NCBI RefSeq assembly: GCF_024586455.1
Contig: NW_026089624.1
Location: forward strand, 12,491,341-12,555,340
Source of the DNA: Bactrocera neohumeralis
Lineage: Eukaryota > Arthropoda > Insecta > Diptera > Tephritidae
Reading direction: 5' to 3'
DNA length: 64,000 nucleotides
Shown: one piece after another, positions 1 through 12,118 of the stretch
Layout of the letters: every line of letters begins with the position of its first letter
How positions within the stretch are numbered: position 1 is the first letter of the stretch
The notes under the pieces: model-generated
What the model was told of the DNA's origin: nothing
The model's database searches: none
Seen by the model: only the letters and a program-made list of their open reading frames with translations
Made by a program: the position numbers and the translations under genes

Positions 1-213
1 TATTTTAAATTTGCTAGTTTTGCGAAAACAAGTAAAGACTTAACTCTCCGACACTTTTTCTTTTATTATTACGCGGGGACCTCAATTAACTGATTGTGAA
101 TTAATATCCTCGCCATGAGGATATTAAGAAAAATATATTGGATAGTCGAGCAAGTATTTTCGTTGCAGTCATGAATATATCTCCAGCGCAACCAATCACA
201 TTGTGTCATACCA
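1..213. other. AT-rich left edge, no gene seen
   Basis: Mostly AT-rich sequence with no convincing coding frame, RNA gene or terminal repeat. It is the left flank of the RTE copy that starts at about 214. Confidence 0.5.
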
Positions 214-244
214 TCTTCTTCTTCTTAATTGGCGTAGACACCGC

Positions 245-1740
245 TTACGCGATTATAGCCGAGTTAACAACAGCGCGCCATTCGTTTCTTCTTTTCGCTA
301 CGTGGCACCAATTGGATATTCCAAGCGTAGCCAGGTCCTTCTCAACCTGGTCCTTCCAACGGAGTGGAGGTCTTCCTCTTCCTCTGCTTTCCCCGGTGGG
401 TACTGCGTCGAATACTTTCAGAGCTGGAGTGTTTTCGTCCATTCGCACAACATGACCTAGCCAGCGTAGCCGCTGTCTTTTAATTCGCTGAGCTATGTCA
501 ATGTCATCATATATCTCATACAGCTCATCGCTTCATCGCCGTGGTCAACGCGTAAAGGACTGTACATCTTTCGCAAAACCTTTCTCTCGAAAACACGCAA
601 CGTTGACACATCAGTTGTTGTCATCGTCCAAGCCTCTCCACCATACAGCCGGACGGGAATTATGAGTGACTTATAGAGTTTAGCTTTTGTTCGTCGAGAG
701 AGCACTTTACTTCTCAATTGCCTACTCATTCCGAAGTAGCACCTGTTGGCAAGAGTTATCCTGCGTTGAATTTCCAGGCTGACATTGTTGGTGGTGTTTA
801 CACTGGTTCCCAACTATACGAAACTATCAACAACTTCAAAGTTATGACTGTCAACAGTGACGTGGGTGCCAAGTCGCGAGTGCGACGACTGTTTGTTTGA
901 CTTGCCCTCGTTCACTGCCAGACCCATTTTTTTTGCTTCCTTGTCCAGTCTGGAGAAAGCAGAACTAACGGCGCGGGTGTTAAGGCCGATGATATCAATA
1001 TCATCGGCATACGCCAGCAGCTGTACACTCTTATAGAAGATGGCACCTTCTATATTTAGTTCTGCGGCTCGAACTATTTTCTCCAGAAGCATGTTGAAAA
1101 AGTCGCACGATAGGGAGTCGCCTTGTCTGAAACCTCGTTTGGTATCGAACGGCTCGGAGAGGTCCTTCCCGATTCTGACGGAGCTTTTGGTGTTGCTCAA
1201 CGTCAGTTTACACAGCCGTATTAGTTTTGCGGGGATACTAAACTCAGACATCGCGGCATAAAGGCAGCTCCTTTTCGTGCTGTCGAAAGCAGCTTTGAAA
1301 TCGACGAAGAGGTGGTGTGTGTCGATTCTCCTTTCACGGGTCTTTTCCAAGATTTGGCGCATGGTGAATATCTGGTCGGTTGTTGATTTTCCAGGTCTAA
1401 AACCACACTGATAAGGTCCAATCAGTTTGTTGACGGTGGGCTTTAATCTTTCACACAATACGCTCGATAGAACCCTATATGCGATGTTGAGGAAGCTGAT
1501 CCCACGGTAGTTGGCGCAGATTGTGGGGTCTCCTTTTTTATGGATTGGGCATAGCACACTTAGATTCCAATCGTTGGACATGCTTTCGTCCGACCATATT
1601 TTACAAAGAAGCTGATGCATGCTCCTTATCAGTTCTTCGCCGCCGTGTTTGAATAGCTCGGCCGGTAATCCATCGGCACCCGCCGCTTTGTTGTTCCTCA
1701 GGCGGGCAATTGCTATTCGAACTTCTTCATGGTCGGGCAA
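245..1740 (-). pseudogene. RTE reverse transcriptase and C-terminal region (broken)
   Basis: Reverse transcriptase motifs appear in order on the minus strand: LPAELFKHGGEEL, CPIHKKGDPTICANYRGIS, QCGFRPGKSTTDQIF, the LFVDFKAAFDS catalytic aspartate motif, GFRQGDSLSCDFFN and the active-site LAYADDIDIIG. A C-terminal basic segment with GRGRPPLRWKDQVEKDL follows and ends about 30 bases from the tail. Frame breaks near 815 and 490 inactivate it. The RT would copy the element's own RNA at the nicked target site. The C-terminal segment closely matches the copies at 13,327-14,043 and 50,291-50,488, so these belong to one family. Confidence 0.8.
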
Positions 1741-1871
1741 TGGAACGTCTGCTCCATCGTCATCGATTGGGGAATCGGGTTCGCCTTCTCCTGGTGTTGT
1801 GCGTTCACTGCCATTCAGCAGGCTGGAGAAGTGTTCCCTCCATAATTTAAGTATGCTCTGGGCATCGGTGA

Positions 1872-3177
1872 CTAGATCACCTTTGGGGTTCTACAAGAGT
1901 ATGCTCCGGTCTTGAAACCTTCTGTAAGCCGCCGTATTTTTTCGTAGAATTTTCGAGCATTACCCCTGTCGGCCTCTTTCTTCTTCTGTCTGCAAATGCG
2001 TCTCGCTTCCCTCTTCAACTCTTGGTATCTATCCCATCCCGCACGTGTAGTGGTCGATCGTAACGTTGCGATGTAGGCAGCCTGTTTTCTCTCCGCTGCG
2101 ACACGGTACCCCTCGTCGTACCAGCTGTTCTTTTGCACTTTCCAAAAACCAATGGTTTCGGTTGCAGCTGTACGTAAGGAGTTCGAAATGCCGTCCCACA
2201 GTTCCCTTATACCGAGTTGTTGACGAGTGCTCTCAGAGAGCAGGAGTGCAAGCCGAGTAGAAAATCGTTCGGCTGTTTGTTGTGACTGTAGCTTCTCGAC
2301 GTCGAAACTTCCTTTTGTTTGGTGGTGTGCGTTTTTTGCTGCACAGTGGCGGGTGCGAATCTTAGCTGCAACAAGATAGTGGTCCGAGTCGATGTTAGGA
2401 CCTCGGAGCGCACGCACATCTAAAACACTGGAGACGTGTCTTCCGTCTATTACAACATGATCGATCTGGTTGGTGGCTTTTCGATCCGGAGACAGCAAGG
2501 TAGCTTGATGTATTTTCTTGTGCTGGAATCTACTACTACAGATAACCATATTTTGGGCCCCGGCGAAGTCGATCAGCCTCAACCCATTTGGGGATGTTTA
2601 GTCGTGGAGGCTAAATTTACCGACCGTAGTGCCAAAGATACCTTCTTTGCCCACCCTGGCGTTAAGGTCGCCAAGCACGATTTGTACATCGTGGCGTGGG
2701 CAGCGCTCATAGGTGCGCTCCAAGCGCTCATAGAGGCATCTTTGGTCACATCGTCCTTCTCTTCCGTCGGGGCGTGGGCGCAAATCAGCAATATATTGAA
2801 GATCCTCGCTTTGATGCGGATTGTGGCTAGACGTTCATCCACCGGGATGAATTACAGTACTCAGCGACGGTGTCTCTCTCCCATCACGAATCCCACACTA
2901 AGCTTGCGCTCCTTTATATGGCCACTGTAGTAAATGCCACAGGACCTATTCGCCTCAGTCTTTGTCCCGTCCATCGCATTTCTTGGACGGCGGTGATATC
3001 AGCCTTCAGTCTAACGAGGAAATCAACCAGCTGGACAGCGGCACCTTCCCAATTAAGAGACCGGACATTCCAGGTGCATACCCTCAATTCGTAGTCCTTA
3101 TTTCGTTTGCCATAGTCGTCATCAAGCGAGGGGTCTCTCATCCGAAGCTTGTTGTTTCTTTGCATTAGGGGTCCCAA
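1872..3177 (-). pseudogene. RTE endonuclease domain (broken)
   Basis: This is the N-terminal half of the RTE polyprotein. Visible exonuclease-endonuclease-phosphatase landmarks, in order, are TWNVRSLNWEG near the start, VQEMRWTGQ (the metal-binding Glu region), the GDLNARVGKE segment, and the final SDHYLV histidine motif. The reading frame changes near 2,840, 2,600 and 1,870, so no single open frame survives. In this family the domain nicks target DNA to prime reverse transcription. Related insect sequences are often mislabelled as craniofacial development protein 2. The same domain recurs at 25,530-26,700 and 37,345-38,214. Confidence 0.8.
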
Positions 3178-3436
3178 ACCCAGCGCGCTACCCTATGTAG
3201 GGGATGTTTCGCCTTCTCACTTTAGCTCGCCTTCAAACGGACGTTCTTAGGCTACCCAGAGGATACTTGGTCAAAGATCGGAAGTCGTGAGCTGCTTGAG
3301 CCATATGTAAAAGAATCCTTTCTGGCCACTCCCAAGTGAATGGCGATCAGAGAACTTTCCTCATTTGCGTGAACTTCTCTACATATCACCAATTCAATTT
3401 TAATATTTGTTATTTATTAATCACATGACCCCATCC

Positions 3437-5110
3437 TGGCTATAAAGTTAGAAAGCATTAATAGTCTATGGACACGCCTTCTGGCAGCGTACGATACAGT
3501 ACCAGATACTGACTCCCCTTCTCAGAGTAGTTACAATACCAAAAGAAGACCTATATAAAGGCATATATCTTAAAGTACCAGCTTGTGATACTGAAGTTTT
3601 TAATGGATGTTATGACTAATGGCCGTCCTTCCGGGACGTGTTCACTGCTGTTTATACAAACCATCCTAAACTTTCACAAGCACAAAAGCTATACCATCTC
3701 AGGTATAAAATAAAAGGGAAAACAGGCAGTATCGTCAAGAAATTCGCTTTAAATAACGAAAATTTTAAGCTGGTTTGGGAAGCACTGGTCGAAAGATGCG
3801 AAAATGGAAAGGGAAGGAATTTTAAAATGTATACTCGACAGTGACCAATTGTTTATCAGTGTTAACAACAGAATCTTGGGAACACCCCCTGATGCTGTGT
3901 TACTACGATGGGAACAATCACTAGTGGAAAGAAACCAATGCCCAAATGGCAACAAATGAAAACATTACCGTTTCACTTACCTTTCAGTACGAGATAGCTG
4001 AGCGAATAGGCAAAAAAACTATGAAGCCAAAAATTCATCAAAATGACTCAAGTAAAAACTTGTTTATAATCCAAGCCAGTAATAACATGCAATATAATAG
4101 ACACATTAATTAAAGTCACACTTGAACTCTGTAAAGGAGGTCATAAATTAAGATCTTGCGAGAAATTCCAAAAATTATCCGTTTCTGATAGAAACAATCT
4201 TGTCCGTCAACACAAACTTTGCATAAACTGTCTGTCGAATTCTCATATGACAAAAGACTGTGAAAGCAAGTTCAATTGTGTGTACTGTCAACGAAGACAC
4301 CACTCATTGCTTCATATTACCAATTTTCAAATTATGAAGCAATATCAATTCCAAAAAACCACGGGGTTAGTCGCTACAATTACATCAAGTAATCCCGAAA
4401 CCTCAAATCCCAAAAAAGGGAAGAACAACCATGTTGCTCTAAAGCAGCAAAAATTCAATGAAAGAAAAATTCATTTACCCACTGCGGTTATCACCTCTGA
4501 ACATAAGGGTGATTTATTCAAACAAAGAACGTTAATAGATCAAGGCTGTTAAAGATCCTTAAATCACCGAAGGCTCAAAATCGGCTAAAATTGCCAATAA
4601 AACATTCCAATTTTCAAACTTCGGGAATGGGCGGAAATTATTCAAATTAAATATGCCCAATCACCATAGTTTCTCCAAATGCGGATATAATAATAGATGC
4701 AAAAGCGATCGTTCTACCGCAACTTTCAAATTTGCTTCCAAGCCATGAAGGTCGTTATGTTGTGCGACTCCCAACCAAACCCACCTTCTGGTACATGAAG
4801 ATGACCAAGATTTCCATTGCATAGTCTTCAGCAATTCAATTAATAGTCTAATTACTGACTATAAACTTAAAACAGTTACCTTTGGCATAATATAATAGGG
4901 TGCGCAGTTACCCTATTTAGCCATTCGAACATTACATGAAGTTGCAAAATCGTGTGAAACAAATTTACCTTTAGCAACTTCTGTGCTGCAAACTCAAACA
5001 TAATTGGACGATATTCTATCAGGTAGCCACAGTATATCTTTAGCGTGCGAATCACTATTTCAAGTGATCAAAGCACTAAATTCAGTAGGTTTTTGTAATA
5101 AGCCGGGAAT
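3437..5110 (+). pseudogene. BEL/Pao retrotransposon gag and protease relic
   Basis: The frames on the plus strand are broken but recognisable. Around 3,620-3,850 there is a BEL/Pao gag segment containing FTAVYTNHPKLSQAQKLYHLRY. At about 4,130-4,310 paired CCHC-like zinc knuckles include LCINCLSNSHMTKDC and FNCVYCQRRHHSLLH. A protease-like stretch with RTLIDQGC follows at about 4,500-4,550 and ends in a premature stop, with further relic sequence to about 5,110. Reverse transcriptase is absent here. A plus-strand BEL/Pao integrase lies at 32,400-35,000, on the far side of the nested stack, and could be the other half of the same element, although about 2.5 kb of RT/RNase H would still be missing. 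Confidence 0.7.
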
Positions 5111-5290
5111 TGAATTAAAACACTATAATTTTATAGAATAAATATTAAAAGTTTATTCATTAGTCACGATGCACGTACGGCTTATTATGCGGTTCACGCT
5201 GAACTGATCTCATATAACAGTCGACAACTATTGCAGGGTTGCATTACACGCATTTTTTTATTAAATTAACTTGAAAACAATAAAATTTAC
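5111..5290 (-). repeat. possible 3' LTR of the minus-strand Mag-like element
   Basis: The stretch directly follows the stop of the Mag-like ORF end on the minus strand. It reads through TGTTATATGAGATCAG and a poly(A)-signal-like AATAAA, which suits a short LTR. No matching 5' LTR was found near 7,540-7,720, so the call is tentative. Confidence 0.35.
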
Positions 5291-7540
5291 AATTTTACCA
5301 GCCATAATTTTGCGGTGGTCTCAGAGCACGACCACTACGCGTTCTATGAGTGTCAGTAACCACCGGCTCTGGAATTGCCTCTACAGTCCTACTATCATTT
5401 GCATCTGAATCATCACTTTCAGAGGTTTCATATTCCGATGATGAATTATGATAATCCGCAATTTCATCCTCCACTGGAATTTCTGATTCATCCGCAATTA
5501 CATTGTTCATGGCAATTTCTCCATTTTGAATATTTTCTCTAATCACTGGCCCTGCGATTTGTATTTCTGGAAAATAATCAGATGTCCGCCTTTAATATTT
5601 TCGTCAAACATTGGATCGCTAGCAATAAAATCTTCAATATTAGTTTTAGCAATAAATCGACGATTACGTCTGAAGTGATTGTCAAAAGCGTCCCGAATAA
5701 TGTATGAACGGTCATTAACCAGTCCAATAATTCTTCCGTAATGCCATTCCCTTCAATAATGGCACTGACTTCACATTGTTTTATTTTTGTTTTTCTTGTT
5801 TTATCGATTTCTTGAATTCCGACACTGGGAGTTTCGTTTTAATCAGCCTACCAAAGAATAATTCTGATGGAGTAAAATGCATGCTTGCGACTGGCGTTAT
5901 ATTCAATGATTCTATATTGAAATTGTTTTACTTCATTTAATGACAGCTTTAAGCATTCGAAATTGTCTTTTGACACACATCCTCCTCCCCTCCTGAGATC
6001 ACGTCCGACTGTGCACGAGAAAGACAATCAGCCAACAACATGCTCTTTCCGGGATTATAAATTATTTTCATTTTCGGATATCTTAATAATACCATGAACA
6101 TTCTTTGCAATCGTGGTGTGACACCATCGATATCACGCGAGTCTAATGTTTCAAGTGGTTTGTGATTACTTTGATTCACGTCCATAAATTCAATTTTTAA
6201 AATGTGTGCATGCAAAAACCACGGCCAAAGGTTCCTTTTCAATTTGTGCCCACCTCTGTTCACTTTGCTTTGGGTCCTAGATGCAAAAGCAATTGGGTGA
6301 CTGGCTTGCAATAGGGACGATCCAACTACATCTTTTGATGCATCTGTCTGAATGACAATCGGTTTCTCCGAATCAAATGTTTTTAAAACCGGGTCTGATG
6401 TGATAATCAGTAATAACTTATCGAGTTCAACATCGTGGTTTTTAGTCCACTCAAACAGAATATCTTTGCCGGTTAATTTTCTCAATTCTGCCATTATAGC
6501 TACGGAATAAACTTTGCCAGATACTTGCATAGACCCAACAAACGCATTACACCATGTTTGTCAGTTAGTTTCTTCATTTTAAGTATAGCTTTAATGTGCT
6601 TGTTTGCCGGTTGAGTCTTACCGCTCAATAAAATTTGACCAATAAATTTTACTTCCGATTTACGATACTGAATTTTTTCCGGGTTGAATTTAACTTATGT
6701 ATACGTGCACGCTCAAGAACAATTGCCAAGATTTTATCATGTTCCCCTTCATCGACGCCACGATTCCAATATCATCAAAATAAACAAAGACTCCAGGAAT
6801 ATCACCAAAAATTTTAATATGCGTCTTTGGAAAATTTCCAGAGAAATGTTCAATCCAAAAGGAAGTCTTTTGAATTTGTATCGACGAAAAGGTATCATAA
6901 ATGTTGTTAACTCGGAACTCCGTTCATCCAACTCTAATTGCCAAAACCGGTTTGAGTAACCCAAAACAGTGAATATTTTTCTATACGCTAAAATAAATAT
7001 AATTTTATATATAGCGCCTAAGGCACTTACTAAGTGGTTTTGGATCCAAACAAATCCGCAAATCACCGTTTGATTTTTCTACCACTTGCAAATTATTGAC
7101 CCAGTCAGTTAAGTTTTTTAACTATTGTATCCGGAAAACGCTTTCGATAATGGACAACAGGTTTTGGATTTTCCTGCAAATTCATCGTTATTTGCCCGGA
7201 ATTTTTCCGAGTCTAGTAAAAACATCGTTATGTTTACTCACAAACTGGTCCCTTTCATATGAGAATCGAATCGATTCGATATTCAGCTTTTTAATTAATC
7301 CAAGTTCAATGCATGTTTCAAGACCCATTAAATGTGCTATCAACAACAACAAAATCTATTATTCGCTCAAAATGAGATTTTACATCCAAACGTTTAATAT
7401 CGAGAATACCAAAAATTTTAACTTTGTTATTTCTATAATCGAATAAAAGGAAGTCATTTTGTTCATTGCTCAGTTTGATTTTTATTTCCTTGACAATACT
7501 TAATGGAACACAGTTGACATCCGCTACCATTTAAATTTAA
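5291..7540 (-). pseudogene. Ty3/gypsy element of Mag-like type, decayed
   Basis: On the minus strand, from right to left: a retropepsin C-terminal piece (7,318-7,530), reverse transcriptase (6,749-7,066, with FTVLGYSNRFWQLELDE and RYKFKRLPFGLN), RT thumb plus RNase H (5,949-6,530, with PIVIQTDASKDVVGSSLL and MLLADCLSRAQSD), and then the far C-terminal end of integrase (FGRLIKTKLPVSEFKK near 5,840). It finishes with an acidic tail ending HRTRSGRALRPPQNYGW. The integrase zinc finger and catalytic core are missing between about 5,949 and 5,890, and frames are broken throughout. RT sequence and tail resemble Mag-lineage Ty3 elements rather than the env-bearing errantiviruses elsewhere in the window. 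Confidence 0.7.
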
Positions 7541-7723
7541 AATTTAACCAGTCTACGCCCTATTTGGTATGCCTTAGTCCAACTCTTTTTATTTCGTCCT
7601 GATGAATTTATCCTAAAATTTGTATTTTTAATACTAAGTAAATCATTTTTTATATTCAGGTGTAATGTCGACGCTTTACCTGAGAAATCAGCCCAGGTAA
7701 CATTGTCAACCCGTTGTTATACC

Positions 7724-8127
7724 ACGAACAGGGTATATTAAGTTTGTCACGAAATTTGTAACACCCAGAAGGAAGCGTTGGAGACCCTATAAAGTATATA
7801 TAAATGATCAATATGCTGAGCTGAGAAGATTTAGCTATGTCCGTCCGTCCGTCTTTCTGTATATATACGAACTAAACCCTCAGCTTTTAAGATATCGTTT
7901 TGAAATTTTGTAAACGTCATTTTCTATTCAAGAAGCTGGTCATTTGTCGAAACTGGCGATATCGGAGCACTATAACATTATAGCTGCTATACAAACTTAA
8001 CGATCGGAATCAAGTGCTTGCATGTGAAACTTCCTCATTTAACGATATATCTTCACGAAATTTGATATAAGTCATTGTTTATAGAAATAATGCAATATAG
8101 AAAGAAATTGAACTGATCGGCTCATTA
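7724..8127. repeat. dispersed dipteran repeat with CCGT-rich core
   Basis: This AT-rich non-coding repeat contains GAACAGGGTATATTAAG, a block describing a three-fold CCGT run (GTCCGTCCGTCCGTC near 7,840) and the stretch GCTGCTATACAAACTTAACG. From memory, similar text is widespread in fly genomes as TE-derived repeat. It encodes nothing obvious. Confidence 0.5.
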
Positions 8128-8783
8128 TAGCACATAGGGATGTTGTGGAATCTGATAGTTGTTGGAATCAGAATTGAAACACATCAAAAAAAGTAGTAGG
8201 TGTCATGAATTCCGATATTATTGGCTTGATAGTCGAAACAGAATTTGTATCGGTTTTGTGTGCCACGGAAACCAAATTTATCGGTGTAGCCATCAAAAAC
8301 AAACCAAGAAGATAGTCGCTCAGAGATTTAAAATGTAAGTTAAGAAATAAAGTTATTTTATTATTTCGAATTCATTTCTCTTTATTTCTATAGGGAAAAA
8401 CATAAGTATAAAACACGAAGGGTCGTAATTATTGAGTTTTTAGAAAAAAAATCAGGATATTTAAAAATATTAGATTTACAAAACGTAATAAACGTAATTT
8501 AACACACAAATACGTCTTTATTCATTTAATAAATGTTATCTCTTAAAATCTTTCTTTAATTCGAAACTAATTAAAAACTTTAATAGGCTTGCTTCCAAAT
8601 ATATTTTCTTTTGCAAATTTTGTCACATTAGTAAACCGCTGTTTGGTATGTATTGGTTTTGCGTATGTTCGAAAGGACGAAAATCCAAACAGATTCAGTG
8701 ACACCATTGAAAATCAGAATTGGTTTGCAATTCTGACATCTAAGCAATTCTGTCTTGGATTCTACAACACCACTGATTATACA
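8128..8783. repeat. candidate non-coding element with weak inverted ends
   Basis: The left end GATGTTGTGGAATCTGA (about 8,131) and the reverse complement of the right end, GTGTTGTAGAATCCAAG (about 8,771), resemble each other, which suggests an inverted-repeat element of about 640 bp. The subterminal text AAAATCAGAATTGGTTTGCA (8,709-8,728) recurs in inverted orientation near 58,560, inside the ATPase intron. No transposase is visible and limits are approximate. Confidence 0.4.
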
Positions 8784-9165
8784 AGTTAGCACCCCATACA
8801 TTCAAAAAGTATCATATAATGCAGCGTTGTTCACGGCCTATGCGCATAATAGCGCACGGACAGTGCCAGACACCTCACACCAACATGTCGCGACAAGTGT
8901 CTGTGAAAGCACGATTGTGCTACTGTATTCAAGTTCGTAGGCAAGCAAAGCAGAATTTTGTGATCAGTTGACGCTAGAATAACCAACACAAGCATAACGT
9001 GCATACAGTCACGTTGGACAATACTGATATAATGCATTAATATCTTATGATACAAAGTAATATAATATGACACCACTAAATCGCTGAGAGTGCGACACTT
9101 GTAGTGGCAGCCTGTGGGAAGCGCAGCGTCAGCAAACTCCGTCCGCGGCAAACATAGGTCTAGAG
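8784..9165 (+). repeat. errantivirus 2, 5' LTR (left part, interrupted)
   Basis: The LTR starts AGTTAGCACCCCATACATTC, the same as the 3' LTR at 32,150. It is interrupted first by a 205-bp MITE (8,822-9,026) and then by the hAT element at 9,166; it resumes at 24,760. Removing these insertions gives an LTR matching the 3' copy with scattered substitutions and a short indel near 9,141, so the two LTRs are clearly older than those of errantivirus 1. Confidence 0.85.
8822..9026. mobile_element. 205-bp hAT-type MITE inside the LTR
   Basis: The ends are CAGCGTTGTTCAC and, as reverse complement, CAGTATTGTCCAAC, a hAT-style terminal inverted repeat. An 8-bp direct repeat ATATAATG flanks it (8,814-8,821 and 9,027-9,034) and fits the nnnTAnnn pattern of Buster-type hATs. 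The 3' LTR at 32,150 carries the uninterrupted site (ATATGATG followed by CATTAATATC), which confirms the insertion. It has no coding capacity and must have been moved by a transposase supplied elsewhere. Confidence 0.88.
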
Positions 9166-9589
9166 CAGTCTTTCCCAAAGTGAGCGATAACGCCCCCTTG
9201 TGGGCGCTGCATGTATCAAGGGTGGCGGTAAGAGACCCAGAAAGAAAATGGAGGCCTGGGGGGTTATTTGTAATTTTATGTAGCTAGGAGGCCTCTTAGA
9301 CAAAGACTACATGAGCTCTCGACTCTCAACAACAACTTGTGAACATCAACTAATATGAATTGAAAGATTGCTCAAACTCAAAACTTCTCTCCGCGTAGTT
9401 CATATATCTGTCCTATTTTATTGAATATAGAAAAAATGAAAATCATGTCAATCGGTCGCTCCGTTTCACAACGGGGTATCTCGACAGGATAGAATTTATA
9501 GAATACTAACTGTCAAACGTATTGCTATTGCCATTGCCAAATCTGTATGTGGGCATTTGCTATCATAATATAATCATTTGCGCAAAGGT

Positions 9590-9720
9590 GTAGGGTAGGT
9601 AGGTTCGAGCTGATGTAGCGCATGTTTTGAGCTCTTGAATAATTTATTTTATCACTTGCGAAATGACGTCGGGTAGGTAGCTGATGTAGCGCACGTTTTG
9701 AGCTTTTGAACTCCTTAAAT
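9590..9720 (+). repeat. subterminal tandem repeat in the hAT 5' region
   Basis: Two imperfect copies of a unit containing GGGTAGGTA, AGCTGATGTAGCGCA and GTTTTGAGCTCTTGAA lie about 70-75 bp apart. Subterminal repeats of this sort are common transposase-binding sites in hAT elements; that role is inferred here. Confidence 0.55.
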
Positions 9721-9826
9721 CTTTTATGTGGAAAATAAAAAAAGGATCTTTATCCTTAGAAGAAGAAGAATAGAATTTAATTGAGGTATGCACTGCGACC
9801 TTGGGTCTATTGTGCTCTCTCCTAAC

Positions 9827-10645
9827 TCACAGGGACTCACCAAGCACCAGCAAATCGATAAATTCTAGTATTTTGCTGGGAGCAAGTGAGTTGATTTGAT
9901 CCCTATCCGGAAACATGGTTCCAAGGGCCTTAGACCTTCGTCTGCAGACTGCGATACAGTCGATTAGTAGGTGCTCCGAGGTTTCAGATTCCCTGTCGCA
10001 GAACCGGCAGTTAGCGCAAGAGGCAAGTCCTAGGTTGAATAGGTGCCTTTTCAACTTGCAGTGGCCGGTATAGAATGCGACCAAGAGCCTGAGTTTAACC
10101 CTTGGGAGGTCGATTATCGATCTAAACCTTTTAAGGTTGTACCCCCCTATTAGCAACTTGGCATGCCGAATACCATACGCTCGTTGCCAATGACCTTCTC
10201 TACCCACTCTCTCTTCCATACGGAGCAGCTCCTTTATAGTGCGGGGGCCCACCCCAGTGAACGGTTCAGACCCTACCATATTTGCGGAGCGGGCGAGCTC
10301 GTCAGCCAGTTCATTGCCGGCAATGCCTCTATGACCAGGTACCCGAATTAGGTGTACTTGGTTCAATTCAGATAGGCTGTTTAGTTCTCTACACTCCTGC
10401 ACTAGCAGCGATTTGATCTCGTAAGCGGAGATCGCTTTAAGTGCCGCTTGGTTATCGCTGAATATGGTTATTCGCTCATTTTGATAGCCGTGATGAAGGT
10501 TTATCTCTATACACCGACTTATGGCCAAGACTTCGGCCTGGAAGATACTGGGGAATCTGCCCATCGGTATGGATAGCCTCTTACGTAGACCTGCGATCCC
10601 TGCACCAATACCTTCCGACCCCCACCAGCTCAAGAGTGGAGTCAT
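9827..10645 (-). pseudogene. Loa ORF2, RNase H and C-terminal part
   Basis: The 272-residue frame contains an RNase H fold: ITIFSDNQAALKAIS (catalytic Asp) and LIRVPGHRGIAGNELADELA (the His-handle motif). A cysteine/histidine-rich C-terminus follows, with CANCRFCDRESETSEHLLIDC, the gag-knuckle-like finger typical of these elements. Part of the RNase H start lies in another frame just upstream (10,581-11,117), so a frameshift near 10,640 separates it from RT. RNase H would degrade RNA in the cDNA hybrid. Confidence 0.85.
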
Positions 10646-10927
10646 TCCACTCGCTCTTGCTGCCGAGGGTAACCTTGAACTTCCTCGTGAAATTTATTGT
10701 TTTTGTAATCCCGTCCTTCGGGAGGAGGCCAATTGGATTGTTGCCACTTATCATCTCCACCCTCTGGGACGCGATTATTTTCCCTTTGCCGCATCCCTCT
10801 GCCGTTATTTGCAGGAGTGAATGCTTGGCTACTTGACCGATCACTATGTGGAGCGGTGTGAGTTCCAGCAGGACCTCCAGCGCCGCCTTTGGGCTGGCTC
10901 GCATTGCGCCCGTCATGCAGACGCATG

Positions 10928-11755
10928 CTAGCCGCATGCTAGCCGCTGAAGTTTTGATAGTTTTATCACCACCGAGGCCCGTGCCGCCACAGAGGCCCAG
11001 GACACCGCCCCATATGTGACTATCGGTCGCACAATCATGGTGTACAACCACCTGACCTTGCACACCATTAGTGCCTTTGTCGCCTTGACCAGGGTTTGGT
11101 TCACATGCTGCATCCACCGCAAAGTGGAATCCAGCGTGAGACCAAGATATTTTACCTTGCTTTTCATCTCAATCTCTCTACCCTTAAGTGTGAGGTTCCT
11201 AAGCCCGGGTAGGGATCTTCGCCTGGTGAACGGGACGATGGTAGTCTTCGAGGGGTTGATACTCAGTTCAACTCCCCTGCACCACTCCTTTGCCCGGTTT
11301 AGACCTCGTTCCACTAGGTCACAGAGAGTGTCCTCGAACTTGCCTCTCGCTATAATCACTATATCGTCCGCATATCCTTGGCAGCGGATACCGTTGTCGG
11401 TTAGCAGTGCTAACAGGTCGTCCACAACAAAGCTCCATAGCAGGGGCGATAGTACACCACCCTGCGGACAGCCTCTTGTTGTGCCGAGACGAATCTTAGT
11501 GCCCCCTGCTGTGGTCTCAGCAACCCTGGTGCGCAGTACCGCCTCTATCCATCTGAGCACCGGTTCTGCTACATTCCTACCCTCCAGTGCCATGGCTACA
11601 CTTCTATGAGATGTGTTGTCAAAAGCTCCCTCGATATCCAAAAAGGAGCATAGCATAACTTCCCCTTTCTCCAGTGAACTCTCTATCTCGGAGGTCAACT
11701 GGTACAGAGCCGTGTTTGTTGATCTGCCAGCTCTGCATGCATGCTGAGCCGCATG
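10928..11755 (-). pseudogene. Loa ORF2, reverse transcriptase C-terminal half
   Basis: RT motifs present include HACRAGRSTNTALYQLT, CSFLDIEGAFDNTS (catalytic Asp), RGCPQGGVLSPLLWSFV and the active-site GYADDIVIIARG. The frame runs into the LTR of errantivirus 1 at 11,756. The N-terminal half of the same RT continues on the far side at 18,819-19,172. The two halves flanking the errantivirus prove that it inserted inside this gene. Confidence 0.85.
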
Positions 11756-12118
11756 AGTTACGTCGCCGTCGTTACAAGCCAAATCGCTGCCGACGTCGCC
11801 GTCACCCAACTTCCACATTGACTGGTCTGCATAAATGCAACTATTTAAAGTATAAATGCAACCAAAGCATATTTAAACACAAGTAACACAATACTTACCT
11901 ACGGTGGTCATGTTACGAAAATTGCAATAATGCTCTACATTATGAAATGCCAACTAAACATATCTTGTAAATGAAGAAAACAAATTATGTCAACTAAACA
12001 TATTTTGTAAATGAAGAAAACAAATTTTGTAAATGAAGAATTAGACTAAGAAATTTAATTTTTATTCAATAAAAGTCAGAAATAATTTGGACACCTAAGT
12101 GTACGGTGGTTTTAATCG
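11756..12118 (+). repeat. errantivirus 1, 5' LTR
   Basis: It is about 361-363 bp, begins AGTTACGTCGCCGTCG and ends near TTTTAATCG. It matches the 3' LTR (18,462-18,820) except for a 4-bp insertion (ATTT near 11,850) and about two substitutions, so insertion was recent. AATAAA lies at 12,067. No tRNA-complementary primer-binding site was recognised just downstream, and the four bases outside the two LTRs do not match, so the exact ends may be off by a few bases. Confidence 0.85.

Larger units (their letters stand above)
214..3436 (-). mobile_element. RTE-clade non-LTR retrotransposon, near full length
   Basis: The element reads on the minus strand and is about 3.2 kb, the usual RTE length. 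Its 3' end is the TTC/GAA-type tail at 214-226 (AAG repeats on the sense strand), and its 5' leader is at about 3,180-3,436. The leader matches two other copies here (25,285-25,530 and 14,141-14,397), which supports the 5' end. This copy carries about 40 extra bases inside the leader near 3,385-3,425. It encodes an apurinic-like endonuclease followed by reverse transcriptase, both broken by frameshifts and stops. I found no clear target-site duplication. Clade assignment rests on protein motifs, the single endonuclease-RT arrangement, the microsatellite tail and the length. RTE/BovB is the best fit, but I could not build a tree. Confidence 0.85.

Noticed and set aside
2436..2930. 164-residue plus-strand frame
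   Set aside because: It is antisense to the RTE endonuclease and has no independent support.
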